Origin: Bolinopsis microptera
Lineage: Eukaryota; Ctenophora; Tentaculata; Lobata; Bolinopsidae
NCBI RefSeq assembly: GCF_026151205.1
Contig: NC_087079.1
Location: forward strand, 3,677,230 to 3,741,229
DNA: 64,000 nucleotides
Reading direction: 5' to 3'
A program made the position numbers and the translations under genes. Shown one piece after another: positions 23,080-34,614 of the stretch. Positions within the stretch are counted from its first letter, which is position 1. The number at the start of each line of letters is the position of its first letter. The notes under the pieces are model-generated. The model had not been told where the DNA came from, did no database searches, and worked only from the letters and a program-made list of their open reading frames with translations.

Positions 23080-24625
23080 AACATATAGTCGGGAGTTTTC
23101 CATATCAGCACAGTAGTGTACACAACCTTTGTATTTACTCCATTGTATTTGTAAACTGTACAGACAGTTCTAATTAAATGCAGAAGAGTTGTTCCCACTT
23201 CCCAATTACAATCATGACAAACCCGAAATTGAGGATTGTATGCGGTACTAATTTCTGCCATATAAGCACGGTTCATGTCTTGCAAAAATATAGTCATCAA
23301 AATTTTGTATTGTGTAACACAGGAGTGGCGTGCAGCCTAGAGCGCTTGCCTTGCCAGCTTGGCGGGATGATCGCAGGTTCGATACCCCGTACAGTAAATG
23401 TTCATTTTTTTGCACAGATCACTCTGAGCAAAATCATTTTTCATGATAAATATATCATAAACTGACATGGGCTTTGCTAGGTAACTCGAGCAGCGGTAAT
23501 GTGCCGATGAATTTTAGCAAGCTAGTGAATAAGTAGATAATGTATTAAAGATACAAATATAGTCTGATAGTAGTAAAAATTCTTATTTTCTTATTCGTAC
23601 ATTAAGAAAGTTCTAAGTCTAGGAAGTAAGGAGGAAGAACAGAAAGTGTAAAACGCTATATCTAATTTTAACAGGAGGTGACCGGGACATGATTTTAGGC
23701 CTGACCGGGACCGGGACCGGGATACAAAATGTGACTTGACCGGGACCGGGACTGAGATTATCAATTTACCGTGACCGGGACCGGGACCGGGACCGATAAT
23801 TTCTGGGATTTCTATCTTACCGGGACCGGGACCGGGACCAAGAATCCTGAATTAACCGGGACCGGGACCGGGGTCCGGGATCATAAATCAGCATTTGACC
23901 GGGACCGGGACAGCGACCGGGATGAAAGATGTGACTTGTTGAAAAAAAAAGAAACAGCGCAGAGATATTAAAATATCACTGCTCAACTAACTGATAAGCT
24001 GTTTGTCACAATTGAAACTGGCGGTTTGTGGCAGATTGTCCTGACATTTGTGACATCGTTCAGATTTGTGACATCGTTGTCGCAAGCTATGGCACCAAAC
24101 ATGGCCCTGGATCAAAATGTGAGTTCGAGAGGTCGATGCAACTTCTAAATTAAACAGTCATCCCATTAAACATCGTGCAAAATCTTACAAAAAACTTTTA
24201 CACGGAACCGCCAGTTTCAAGTGTGAGCACTTTAATTGGGAGTATTACATAACAGCATAGTTTTGTATAGAATAGAAATATTGTACTTAATTGTTTACAT
24301 ACAGTCCCTATATCAGTACGTGTGTTTGGTACTATACAAACTCGAAATTGACTAATCCAGTTATTGACGATTATATGCGATGCTAATTTATGCCAAATAA
24401 GCATTTTTTACCAAAATATAAAGACAATTATATAATCATTAAAATTTTATATAGGACATCTCTCAAGTAGCTCAGCGGCCAGAACGCTGTTGCAATAAAC
24501 GGGAGGTTGGTTGTTCTAACCTGCGTGAGCGCTGTCTCAGCTTTTGCCCAAATCACTTTTGAGCACAAATTTTGTTTCGTGATAAATAGAAAATAAACTT
24601 TTGAACCTATCGAGCCAGTAGCATG
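23080..24625 (+). repeat. Two diverged copies of a tRNA-SINE-like unit inside the 2985-bp element
   Basis: 23150-23470 and 24290-24610 share the same order of landmarks. CAAACYCGAAATTG is followed by TATGCGRTRCTAATTT, a tRNA-like head, and then CAGATCACT / AAATCACTTTTGAGC and ATGATAAATA. Head 1 (23323-23394) has a perfect B box GGTTCGATACC (23377-23387). Head 2 (about 24463-24535) has A box TAGCTCAGCGG and a weaker B box GTTCTAACC. They are different tRNA-like heads on a common body. Confidence 0.6.
23690..23925. repeat. GACCGG minisatellite
   Basis: Blocks of (GGGACC)n and interruptions such as GATACAAAATGTGACTTGACC alternate about six times, with up to four hexamers per block. Strikingly GC-rich inside AT-rich DNA. 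Confidence 0.85.
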
Positions 24626-25069
24626 AGCAAATAATTTAGATAGTAGCAACAACTAAGGTAATCCTAGTGCTCAGGATTGAGGACCTAATGAAGAATCGTC
24701 TGAAAATATCGGAAATTGCCGAAATTCACGACTAGCTGAAAAGGCCAAGGACTATTTGAAAATTGAATCCGGAAAAGCACTTGCCAGTTACAAAGAGGCT
24801 AGGCTTCGACTAGATAACCGACTCCAGTAATCAGTATCAGTACCCAGTGCAGAAGAAAAGAAGATATTTATCACACTCCACTCTTTCTGCTGTTCTTACT
24901 GTGTTTCATCTCTGTTTCAGTGTCATTAACCGCTGCTGGTTCTATCCTGAATGCTTGTTAAACCGGGGACCTGTATAAATATATAAGTTACAGTTATTTT
25001 TTAAAGTTACAAATATCAGCTGATTTGCAAAATGTAGCAATTCAAGAATTCGGAAGAAGAAGTTTGAAA

Positions 25070-25400
25070 TTTCGCGCGAAAGTTTTTCCTAAATCGCATC
25101 TTTTTGAGTTAAGGTTAACTCAAAAAGATGCCATTTGAAAACGCATTTTAAGATTTTACGACTTTATCCGTCAAACGGCATCTTTTGGCGTTAAGCTTAG
25201 CGCCAAAAGATGCGATTTGGGGATAAATCTTGATTATTTCAAGTCAAAATTATTTGATACGACGTCAAATCGCATCTTTTGGAGTTAAGCTTAACGCCAA
25301 AAGATGCGAGTTATTGTAAAAAGATGCGAATTGCTTTGCATTTTTTCAGATAATCGGCATTTTTTTGAGTTAACGTTAAGTCAAAAAGATGCGAATTACG
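25070..25400. repeat. Right subterminal palindrome array
   Basis: Four hairpins near 25097, 25180, 25270 and 25352 use the same arm and loop design as the left array. The perfect example at about 25270-25307 is CGCATCTTTTGG, AGTTAAGCTTAACG, CCAAAAGATGCG. Confidence 0.85.
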
Positions 25401-25427
25401 AAAAAATGTCCATGCTGTCACGGGGCC

Positions 25428-25730
25428 TTCTGATATTGGATTCATCAACGTTCCTGACAATTTTGTGGAATTTCTCAGAACCTTAGAATCCAAATTACAT
25501 ACACTGCTAATATCTTCATGATGTTCTCTGACATGATGACAAAAGTTCTCCTCGTACAGAAAATGAGCTTTACATTTCGGACAAAGAAAACCATGGGATT
25601 TACCTTCTAACTCCTCCTGCTCAGTTTTAATTTCCTTTTTTATTACAGTTGCATTGTTAGGTTTGTAATTCATGATTGTATCAGCAGCCACCACCACTGC
25701 ATCTGGAGATAATTTCCTCTTTTGTGACAT
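25428..25730 (-). pseudogene. Zinc-finger copy 1, N-terminal module cut off from its fingers
   Basis: Begins at ATG (25728-25730; [11 protein letters not shown]) and contains the family's conserved module. A paired SUMO-type stretch [12 protein letters not shown] comes first, then a lone C2H2 finger [17 protein letters not shown], and finally [20 protein letters not shown]. It then runs into the mobile element. As in all copies, a good acceptor (TTAACAG) lies a few bases before the ATG, suggesting an upstream 5'-UTR exon. Confidence 0.85.
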
Positions 25731-25736
25731 AGCCAA

Positions 25737-26606
25737 TCCTACTGTTAATAATATGAAGTATTAAAACCAATCAATAAGTTGTGAGGTCACTCTTATTATA
25801 TAATACGATTAATTGTTTTAAATTTCAAATAAAATAATTATCACCAGCAAAATGTGTGATAGTTTGAGTTTTAAATGCAGAACAAATAATAACTCAGGTA
25901 TACTAATTGTTAATAAGTAAAATTTAATACTAGATGTACAATCGTACTAAACGCTACATCAATTCACGTCTGAATATAAAAAACGAATATAAATTATCAA
26001 AGAAAAGCTGACAGTGCCATTTTTATAATTTATATTATGTCGTCCATAATCAACTGTTTATTGCTATGGTTCGAACTTACTGTCTTTCACATTATTATCA
26101 TTATATTAATATTATAACAATTCGATCGCATCACAGTTCAAATTTTAAAATAACTTAAATCAAATAATTTCTACAAATCTTATTTTATATGGAATTCAAG
26201 TTAGTGAGAACAAGGTTAGGACAGAATCCATATCATCGTAACTTGATAATCAGTAGTTCAAGCAGATCTTCAATCGAGTCGATCAATTCAAATACACAGC
26301 ACTAAAATTATCATTGGTTAAAATGGTTAACTGGGTCAAATGTAACAGGAAAAACAAATCAGAATGTTTGTTATTAATCTTTTAGTAATTTATATTATAC
26401 AAATATATGAAAGTAAGGTAACAATGAAGATTAAAAGTTATTCCCTGATGTTGTCAAAAGAACATGCTCTTAAAGAAGTTAAATTAAATCAACGGGAACC
26501 TCCCCGATAAAAAATTTGGAATACTGCTTTCGTTGGTAAAGTTTTTACTATGTGTAAATACGTTTGTGATTGACAAGGTTACTTCTGTTGAACAAGCATA
26601 TTATGA
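25737..26606. other. Shared intergenic unit of the zinc-finger array
   Basis: Nearly identical to 28010-28877, so it is part of the duplicated unit. AT-rich; includes the 5' flank of copy 1 and the 3' flank of copy 2. No additional gene recognised. Confidence 0.7.
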
Positions 26607-26966
<360 letters not shown>

Positions 26967-27169
26967 TCAACATCTACACTGAGACCACAAAGAGTCTGTT
27001 AGTTATGAGTCATCTTGAACAGTTGAAAACTGAAAAGTTTAATCAAGGGAACATCCTCAATATACATTTGGAAATACTGCTTTCGTCGATAAAGTTGTAT
27101 TCAATATGACGTGTGAATACGTTTGTGTTTGACACAGTTACTTCTGTCAGAACAAGCATATTATTATGA

Positions 27170-28003
27170 TCACTCTTTTGACATGACAGGTTTCTCTCCA
27201 GTGTGAATTAGCTGGTGTCGTCTAAGATTAGATTTCTGAGAGAAAGATAAGGAGCATTCACTACACTTGAAAGGTTTCTCTCCTGTATGAATAAGCTGAT
27301 GTGTTCTGAGATGAGCTTTTTGAGAGAAAGATGAGGAGCATTCGCTACACTTATAAGGTTTCTCTCCAGTGTGGATACGCTGGTGTTGTCTGAGATTAGA
27401 TTTATCAGAGAAAGATAAGGAGCAATCATTACACTTGAACGGTTTCTCTCCAGTGTGGATACGCTTGTGTCGACTGAGAGTAGATTTTAGAGAGAAAGAT
27501 AAGGAGCATTCATTACACTTGAACGGTTTCTCTCCAGTGTGAATACGCTGATGTCTTGTGAGATTAGATTTCTGAGAGAAAGATAAGGAGCATACATTAC
27601 ACTTGAACGGTTTCTCTCCGGTGTGAATACGCTGATGATTGATCAGACTAGATTTGTAAGAGAAAGATAAGGAGCAATCATTGCACTTGAGAGATTTCTC
27701 TTCTGATATTGGATTCATCAACGTTCCTGACAATTTTGTGGAATTTCTCAGCACCTTAGAATCCAAATTACTTACACTGCTAATATCTTCATGATGTTCT
27801 CTGACATGATGACAAAAGTACTCCTCGTACAGAAAATGAGCTTTACATTTCGGACAAGGAAAACCATGGGATTTACCTTCTAACTCCTCCTGCTCAGTTT
27901 TAATTTCCTTTTTTATTACAGTTGAATTGTTAGGTTTGTAATTCATGATTGTATCAGCAGCCACCACCGCTGCATCTGGAGATAATTTCCTCTTTTGTGA
28001 CAT
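27170..28003 (-). CDS. C2H2 zinc-finger protein, array copy 3 (module plus six fingers)
   Basis: ATG at 28001-28003 ([13 protein letters not shown]). An uninterrupted frame of 277 residues encodes the N-terminal module. It has [12 protein letters not shown], two overlapping consensus sites for SUMO attachment, and an isolated finger [17 protein letters not shown]. Six canonical fingers with TGEKPF linkers follow, and the tail is GEKPVMSKE. Contact residues (helix positions -1, 3, 6) differ between fingers: YSN, QNR, LTR, DNQ, QHT, QNR. It is probably a nuclear DNA-binding factor. No KRAB, BTB or SET domain is present. Sister genes are copies 4, 5, 8 and 9. Confidence 0.9.
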   Translation of the reverse strand: MSQKRKLSPDAAVVAADTIMNYKPNNSTVIKKEIKTEQEELEGKSHGFPCPKCKAHFLYEEYFCHHVREHHEDISSVSNLDSKVLRNSTKLSGTLMNPISEEKSLKCNDCSLSFSYKSSLINHQRIHTGEKPFKCNVCSLSFSQKSNLTRHQRIHTGEKPFKCNECSLSFSLKSTLSRHKRIHTGEKPFKCNDCSLSFSDKSNLRQHQRIHTGEKPYKCSECSSSFSQKAHLRTHQLIHTGEKPFKCSECSLSFSQKSNLRRHQLIHTGEKPVMSKE

Positions 28004-28009
28004 AGCCAA

Positions 28010-28852
28010 TCCTACTGTTAATAATATGAAGTATTAAAACCAATCAATAAGTTGTGAGGTCACTCTTATTATATAATACGATTAATTGTTTTAAATTTTA
28101 AATAAAATAATTATCACCAACAAAATGTGTGATAGTTTGAGTTTTAAATGCAGAACAAATAATAACTCAGGTATACTAATTGTTAATAAGTAAAATTTAA
28201 TACTAGATGTACAATCGTACTAAACGGTACATCAATTCACGTCTGAATATAAAATACGAATATAAATTATCAAAGAAAAGCTGACAGTGCCATTTTTATA
28301 ATTTATATTATGTCGTCCATAATCAACTGTTTATTGCTATGGTTCGAACTTACTGTCTTTCACATTATTATCATTATATTAATATTATAACAATTCGATC
28401 GCATCACAGTTCAAATTTTAAAATAACTTAAATCAAATAATTTCTACAAATCTTATTTTATATGGAATTCAAGTTAGTGAGAACAAGGTTAGGACAGAAT
28501 CCATATCATCGTAACTTGATAATCAGTAGTTCAAGCAGATCTTCAATCGAGTCGATCAATTCAAATACACAGCACTAAAATTATCATTGGTTAAAATGGT
28601 TAACTGGGTCAAATGTAACAGGAAAAACAAATCAGAATGTTTGTTATTAATCTTTTAGTAATTTATATAAAAATATATGAAAGTAAGGTAACAATGAAAA
28701 TTGAAAGTTATTCCCTGATGTTGTCAAAAGAACATGCTCTTAAAGAAGTTAAATTAAATCAACGGGAACCTCCCCGATAAAAAATTTGGAATACTGCTTT
28801 CGTTGGTAAAGTTTTTACTATGTGTAAATACGTTTGTGATTGACAAGGTTAC
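28010..28852. other. Shared intergenic unit of the zinc-finger array
   Basis: Almost base-for-base copy of 25737-26580, marking a recent duplication. It contains no separate gene. Confidence 0.7.
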
Positions 28853-28877
28853 TTATACCAGAACAAGCATAATATGA

Positions 28878-29795
28878 TCACTCCTTCGACTTGACAGGTT
28901 TCTCTCCAGTGTGTACACGCTGGTGTGCTTTGAGATCAGGTTTGTGAGAGAAAGATAAGGAGCATTCATTACACGTGAAAGGTTTCTCTCCAGTGTGAAT
29001 ACGATGATGTGTTGTGAGATTAGATTTATGAGAGAAAGATGAGGAGCATTCATTACACTTGAAAGGTTTCTCTCCAGTGTGGATACGCTGATGTGTTGTG
29101 AGATTAGATTTCTGAGAGAAAGATAAGGAGCATTCATTACACTTAAAAGGTTTCTCTCCAGTGTGAATACGCTGGTGTTGTCTGAGATTAGATTTATCAG
29201 AGAAAGATAAGGAGCATTCATTACACTTGAACGGTTTCTCTCCAGTGTGAATACGCTGATGTCTTGTGAGATTATATTTCTGAGAGAAAGATAAGGAGCA
29301 TAAATTACAATTAAAAGGTTCCTCTCCAGTGTGAATACGCTGGTGTTGTCTGAGAGTAGATTTCCGAGAGAAAGATAAGGAGCATTCACTACACTTGAAA
29401 GGTTTCTCTCCAGTGTGGATACGCTGGTGTTGTCTGAGATTAGATTTCCGAGAGAAAGATAAGGAGCAATCAGTACACTTGAACGGTTTCTCTTCTGATA
29501 TTGGATTCATCAACGTTCCTGACAATTTTGTGGAATTTCTCAGCACCTTAGAATCCAAATTACTTACACTGCTTATATCTTCATGATGTTCTCTGACATG
29601 ATGACAAAAGTACTCCTCGTACAGAAAATGAGCTTTACATTTCGGACAAAGAAAACCATGGGATTTACCTTCTAACTCCTCCTGCTCAGTTTTAATTTCC
29701 TTTTTTATTACAGTTGAATTGTTAGGTTTGTAATTCATGATTGTATCAGCAGCTGCCACCACTGCATCTGGAGATAATTTTCTCTTCTGTGACAT
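28878..29795 (-). CDS. C2H2 zinc-finger protein, array copy 4 (module plus seven fingers)
   Basis: ATG at 29793-29795. 305 residues: the same N-terminal module, then seven fingers ([63 protein letters not shown]) and the tail EKPVKSKE. One linker reads TGEEPF and one finger begins FNCNLC; both keep all zinc ligands. The last four fingers correspond to the truncated copy 2, so copy 4 or its ancestor is the likely donor of that fragment. The frame is intact. Confidence 0.9.
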   Translation of the reverse strand: MSQKRKLSPDAVVAAADTIMNYKPNNSTVIKKEIKTEQEELEGKSHGFLCPKCKAHFLYEEYFCHHVREHHEDISSVSNLDSKVLRNSTKLSGTLMNPISEEKPFKCTDCSLSFSRKSNLRQHQRIHTGEKPFKCSECSLSFSRKSTLRQHQRIHTGEEPFNCNLCSLSFSQKYNLTRHQRIHTGEKPFKCNECSLSFSDKSNLRQHQRIHTGEKPFKCNECSLSFSQKSNLTTHQRIHTGEKPFKCNECSSSFSHKSNLTTHHRIHTGEKPFTCNECSLSFSHKPDLKAHQRVHTGEKPVKSKE

Positions 29796-29801
29796 AGCCA
29801 A

Positions 29802-30372
29802 TCTTACTGTTTAAAATAATATGAAGTATTAAAACCAATCAATAAGTTGTGGGGTTATTCTAATTATATAATACGTTTAATCATTTAAATAATCGATCAA
29901 CTTAATTATCACCAACTAAAATTTGACAGTTTGAGTTTTAAAAACAGAATAAATCTAAAATAAATGAATAAAAACTCAGGGATACAAATGTTTGATATTT
30001 GTTAAATCAGATACGTGTAAAATCGTAATAAACTTTAGATAAGTTAAATATCAAATAAAACATGACAATGCAATTTTCATAATATATATATATTATATAA
30101 TATGTCTTCAATAATCAACTGTGTATTGAAAGTAATTCCCTGATATTGTCAAAAAAACATGCTCATTATTCAACATCTACACTGAGACCTCAAAGAGTCT
30201 GTTAGTTGTGAGTCATCTTGAACAGTTGAAAACTGAAAAGTTTAATCAAGGGAACATCCTCAATATACATTTGGAAATACTGCTTTCGTCGATAAAGTTG
30301 TATTCAATATTTCGTGTGAATACGTTTGTGTTTGACACGGTTACTTCTGTCAGAACAAGCATATTATTATGA
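29802..30372. other. Zinc-finger array intergenic unit, second type
   Basis: Shared with the flanks of copies 6-9 (ACTCAGGGATACAAATGTTTG). It includes a (TA)n run at about 30083-30105 and the 3' flank of copy 5. No gene seen. Confidence 0.7.
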
Positions 30373-31710
30373 TCACTCTTTTGACATGACAGGTTTCTCT
30401 CCAGTGTGAATTAGCTGGTGTCGTCTAAGATTAGATTTCCGAGAGAAAGATAATGAGCATTCACTACATTTGTAAGGATTCTCTCCAGTGTGAATTAGCT
30501 GGTGTCGTCTAAGATTAGATTTCTGAGAGAAAGATAAGGAGCATTTACTACACTTGAAAGGTTTCTCTCCTGTGTGAATAAGCTGATGTGTTCTGAGATG
30601 AGCTTTTTGAGAGAAAGATAAGGAGCATTCGCTACACTTATAAGGTTTCTCTCCAGTGTGGATACGCTGGTGTTGTCTGAGATTAGATTTCTGAGAGAAA
30701 GATGAGGAGCATTCATTACACTTAAAAGGTTTCTCTCCAGTGTGGATACGCTGGTGTTGTCTGAGATTAGATTCCCGAGAGAAAGATAAGGAGCATTCAT
30801 TACACTTGAACGGTTCCTCTCCAGTGTGAATAAGCTGGTGTCGTCTGAGAGCAGATTTATCAGAGAAAGATAAGGAGCATTCATTACACTTGAACGGTTT
30901 CTCTCCAGTGTGAATACGCTGATGTGTTGTGAGGTGAGATTTCCGAGAGAAAGATGAGGAGCATTCATTACACTTGAAAGGTTTCTCTCCTGTGTGAATA
31001 AGTTGATGTGTTCTGAGATGAGATTTCTGAGAGAAAGTTGAGGAGCATTCACTACACTTGAAAGGTTTCTCTCCAGTGTGGATACGCTGGTGTGTTGTGA
31101 GGTGAGATTTCCGAGAGAAAGATGAGGAGCATTCATTACACTTGAAAGGTTTCTCTCCAGAGTGAATACGCTGGTGTTGTCTGAGATAAGTTTTCTGAGA
31201 GAAAGATGAGGAGCATTCATTACACTTGAAAGGTTTCTCTCCTGTGTGAATAAGTTGATGTGTTCTGAGATAAGATTTCTGAGAGAAAGTTGAGGAGCAT
31301 TCACTACACTTGAAAGGTTTCTCTCCAGTGTGGATACGCTGATGTTTTGTGAGATTAGATTTATCTGAGAAAGATGAGGAGCATTCATTACACTTGAGAG
31401 ATTTCTCTCCTGATATTGGATTCATCAACTTTCCTGACAATTTTGTGGAATTTCTCAGTGCATTGGATTCCAAATTACATACACTGCTAATATCTTCATG
31501 ATGTTCTCTGACATGATGACAAAAGTACTCCTCGTACAGAAAATGAGCTTTACATTTCGGACAAAGAAAACCATGGGATTTACCTTCTAACTCCTCCTGC
31601 TCAGTTTTAATTTCCTTTTTTATTACAGTTGAATTGTTAGGTTTGTAATTCATGATTGTATCAGCAGCTGCCACCACTGCATCTGGAGATAATTTTCTCT
31701 TCTGTGACAT
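30373..31710 (-). CDS. C2H2 zinc-finger protein, array copy 5 (module plus twelve fingers)
   Basis: ATG at 31708-31710; 445 residues, the longest member. The N-terminal module has [19 protein letters not shown] instead of the [11 protein letters not shown] form, a variant shared only with copy 8. Twelve uninterrupted C2H2 fingers follow. Several finger pairs are internally repeated (STFSQKS-LRTH with SRKSHLTTH twice), showing growth by in-gene duplication. The tail is GEKPVMSKE. Intact; a candidate long-site DNA-binding protein. Confidence 0.9.
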   Translation of the reverse strand: MSQKRKLSPDAVVAAADTIMNYKPNNSTVIKKEIKTEQEELEGKSHGFLCPKCKAHFLYEEYFCHHVREHHEDISSVCNLESNALRNSTKLSGKLMNPISGEKSLKCNECSSSFSDKSNLTKHQRIHTGEKPFKCSECSSTFSQKSYLRTHQLIHTGEKPFKCNECSSSFSQKTYLRQHQRIHSGEKPFKCNECSSSFSRKSHLTTHQRIHTGEKPFKCSECSSTFSQKSHLRTHQLIHTGEKPFKCNECSSSFSRKSHLTTHQRIHTGEKPFKCNECSLSFSDKSALRRHQLIHTGEEPFKCNECSLSFSRESNLRQHQRIHTGEKPFKCNECSSSFSQKSNLRQHQRIHTGEKPYKCSECSLSFSQKAHLRTHQLIHTGEKPFKCSKCSLSFSQKSNLRRHQLIHTGENPYKCSECSLSFSRKSNLRRHQLIHTGEKPVMSKE

Positions 31711-31792
31711 AGCCAATCTTACTGTTAATAATATGAAGTATTAAAACCAATCAATAAGTTGTGGGGTAATTCTAATCATATAATACGTTTAA

Positions 31793-32526
31793 GGGGGCCG
31801 GGGGGGGGGGTCTTCATCAAAATTCTCTCGAAATTGACTTTATATAGTTGTTTCTGGTAGAAGGGAGTGATATCTACCAGCTGCTTTTGGTCCCATGGAA
31901 AAATATTGTTCCTAGCCGAAATTATCGCCGGTCTAAGGTCAGCGCTTATGTGTAATTGTATTGCGCGAGCGATTTTCAATCGAAAATTCTGAAAATCGAG
32001 TCTAAAAATCTATCTTCTCCTACATTTTTTGAGCAATTACCCTGAAACTTTCAGGATATGTTTTAGGGACCATTTAGAAGAGATCGTTCAAGCCACAATT
32101 TTGAAATAGGCCTTTAAAAAAATTTTATTCAATTTTGAAAATCTTGGACCTCGTTTTTTTACGATTTTTTCAGGTCCAAGATTTTCAAAAATTAATAAAA
32201 TTTTTTTAAAGGCCTATCTCAAAATTTTGGCTTGAACGATCTCTTCTAAATGGTCCTTAGAACATATCCTGAAAGTTTCAGGGTGATTGCTCAAAAAATG
32301 TAGGAGAAGATAGATTTTTAGACTCGATTTTCAGAATTTTCGATTGAAAATCGCTCACGCAATACAATTACACATAAGCGCTGACCTTAGACCGGCGATA
32401 ATTTCGGCTAGGAACAATATTTTTCCATGGGACCAAAAGCAGCTGGTAGATATCACTCCCTTCTACCAGAAACAACTATAAAGTCAATTTCGAGAGAATT
32501 TTGATGAAGACCCCCCCCCGGCCCCC
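31793..32526. mobile_element. 734-bp near-perfect palindromic element with TTAA target duplication
   Basis: The two halves are reverse complements almost throughout, with an axis near 32160 (GACCTCG...ACGATTTTT...GGTCC). The ends are GGGGGCCGGGGGG and CCCCCCGGCCCCC. TTAA flanks both ends (31789-31792 and 32527-32530), and the sister copies have the uninterrupted site CGTTTAATCATTTAAAT. TTAA targets point to piggyBac- or Kolobok-type machinery. No protein is encoded beyond short chance frames. Confidence 0.9.
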
Positions 32527-33042
32527 TTAATCATTTAAATAATCGATCAACTTAATTATCACCAACTAAAATTTGGCAGTTTGAGTTTTAAAAACAGAAT
32601 AAATCTAAAATAAATGAATAAAAACTCAGGGATACAAATGTTTGATATTTGTTAAATCAGATACGTACGTGTAAAATCGTAATAAACTTTAGATAAGTTA
32701 AATATTAAATAAAACATGACAACGCAATTTTCATAATATATATATATATATATGTCGTCAATAATCAACTGTGTATTGAACGTAATTCCCTGATATTGTC
32801 AAAAGAACATGCTCATTATTCAACATCTACACTGAGACCACAAAGAGTCTGTTAGTTGTGAGTCATCTTGAACAGTTGAAAACTGAAAAGTTTAATCAAG
32901 GGAACATCCTCAATATACATTTGGAAATACTGCTTTCGTCGATAAAGTTGTATTCAATATGACGTGTGAATACGTTTGTGTTTGACACAGTTACTTCTGT
33001 CAGAACAAGCATATTATTATGATCACTCTTTTGACATGACAG

Positions 33043-33861
33043 GTTTCTCTCCAGTGTGAATTAGCTGGTGTCGTCTAAGATTAGATTTCTGAGAGAAAGA
33101 TAAGGAGCATTCACTACACTTGAAAGGTTTCTCTCCTGTATGAATAAGCTGATGTGTTCTGAGATGAGCTTTTTGAGAGAAAGATGAGGAGCATTCGCTA
33201 CACTTATAAGGTTTCTCTCCAGTGTGGATACGCTGGTGTTGTCTGAGATTAGATTTATCAGAGAAAGATAAGGAGCAATCATTACACTTGAACGGTTTCT
33301 CTCCAGTGTGGATACGCTTGTGTCGACTGAGAGTAGATTTCTGGGAGAAAGATAAGGAGCATTCATTATGTACTTGAACGGTTTCTCTCCAGTGTGAATA
33401 CGCTGATGTCTTGTGAGATTAGATTTCTGAGAGAAAGATAAGGAGCATACATTACACTTGAACGGTTTCTCTCCGGTGTGAATACGCTGATGATTGATCA
33501 GACTAGATTTGTAAGAGAAAGATAAGGAGCAATCATTGCACTTGAGAGATTTCTCTTCTGATATTGGATTCATCAACGTTCCTGACAATTTTGTGGAATT
33601 TCTCAGCACCTTAGAATCCAAATTACTTACACTGCTAATATCTTCATGATGTTCTCTGACATGATGACAAAAGTACTCCTCGTACAGAAAATAGGCTTCA
33701 CATTTCGGACAAAGAAAACCAATGTGGGATTTACCGTCTAACTCCTCCTGCTCAGTTTTAATTTCCTTTTTTATTACAGTTGCATTGTTAGGTTTGTAAT
33801 TCATGGTTGTATCAGCAGCCGCTACCACTGCATCTGGAGATAATTTTCTCTTCTGTGACAT
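33043..33861 (-). pseudogene. Zinc-finger copy 6, frameshifted in its third canonical finger
   Basis: ATG at 33859-33861. Module and two fingers are normal (residue change [15 protein letters not shown] in the module). At about 33368-33372 the usual ATTACACTTG is replaced by ATTATGTACTTG, a net 2-base gain. This shifts the frame and removes the first two Cys of finger 3. The remaining finger sequence down to GEKPVMSKE is still present in the other frame, so the lesion is recent. Otherwise nearly identical to copy 3. Confidence 0.85.
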
Positions 33862-34045
33862 AGCCAATCCTACTGTTAATAATATGAAGTATTAAAACCA
33901 ATCAATAAGTTGTGAGGTCACTCTTATTATATAATACGATTAATTGTTTTAAATTTTAAGTAAATTAATTATCACCGGCAAAATGTGTGACAGTTTGAGT
34001 TTTAAATACGGAACAAATAATAACTCAGGTATACTAATCGTTAAT

Positions 34046-34614
34046 ATCAGTTATTTAGAATATATATTCGCATTTTATCCACACTATATTTACATTACAC
34101 GTACAACGTGATATCGTTATCAGTGCAGTGTGTACAACACCAACTACACCGATCAATTGCCAATCTGCGAAACATTTAATTATTATTATCACTTCGAGAT
34201 GGCCAGGCCTACTCTCATGCTGTCTATATGTGATGATTAACTCTGAAAAACTAGGGACAACTGGGGAATGATCCCAGAACCTCGAGATTTCGCGTCTCTT
34301 GCTCTACCGATTGAGCTACTGACCCTGATTCTCAGAGCGAAATCACCACTCATATACAGCACAATTTCATGATTTGTGTGGAATATCATTTTATCAGTTA
34401 TTTAGAATATATATTCGCATTTTATCCACACTATATTTACATTACACGTACAACGTGATATCGTTATCAGTGCAGTGTGTACAACACCAACTACACCGAT
34501 CAATTGCCAATCTGCGAAACATTTAATTATTATTATCACTTCGAGATGGCCAGGCCTACTCTCATGCTGGTTTTTCAGAGTTAATCATCACATATAGACA
34601 CTATATGTTTCTTA
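34046..34614. mobile_element. Composite repeat with 175-bp direct repeats around a tRNA-like sequence
   Basis: 34046-34221 and 34395-34569 are direct copies (ATCAGTTATTTAGAATATAT to AGGCCTACTCTCATGCTG). Between them is a minus-strand tRNA-like sequence (34254-34325). The stretch right after the first copy (TCTATATGTGATGATTAACT, 34223) returns inverted after the second copy (34569-34598). The left side joins a copy-6 type 5' flank, and the right side cuts into finger 2 of copy 7. The whole junction therefore replaces the 3' part of copy 7. Confidence 0.75.
34254..34325 (-). ncRNA. tRNA-like sequence, probably SINE-derived
   Basis: 72 nt with a D arm GCTCAATCGGTAGAGC, an anticodon arm GAGA/TCTC around CGCGAAA, a T stem CTGGG/CCCAG and a largely paired acceptor stem GGGTCAG / TTGTCCC. 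The T loop is ATCATTC rather than TTCNANN, and position 33 is not T, so it is unlikely to be a working tRNA. Confidence 0.5.

Noticed and set aside
25070..25400. CRISPR-like array
   Set aside because: Units are palindromes at irregular spacing inside a eukaryotic mobile element, with no constant spacers or cas genes.
28853..29389. Long second-frame open frames across the zinc-finger copies (repeating [16 protein letters not shown])
   Set aside because: They are shadows created by the 84-bp finger periodicity; the true frame keeps all zinc ligands and linkers.
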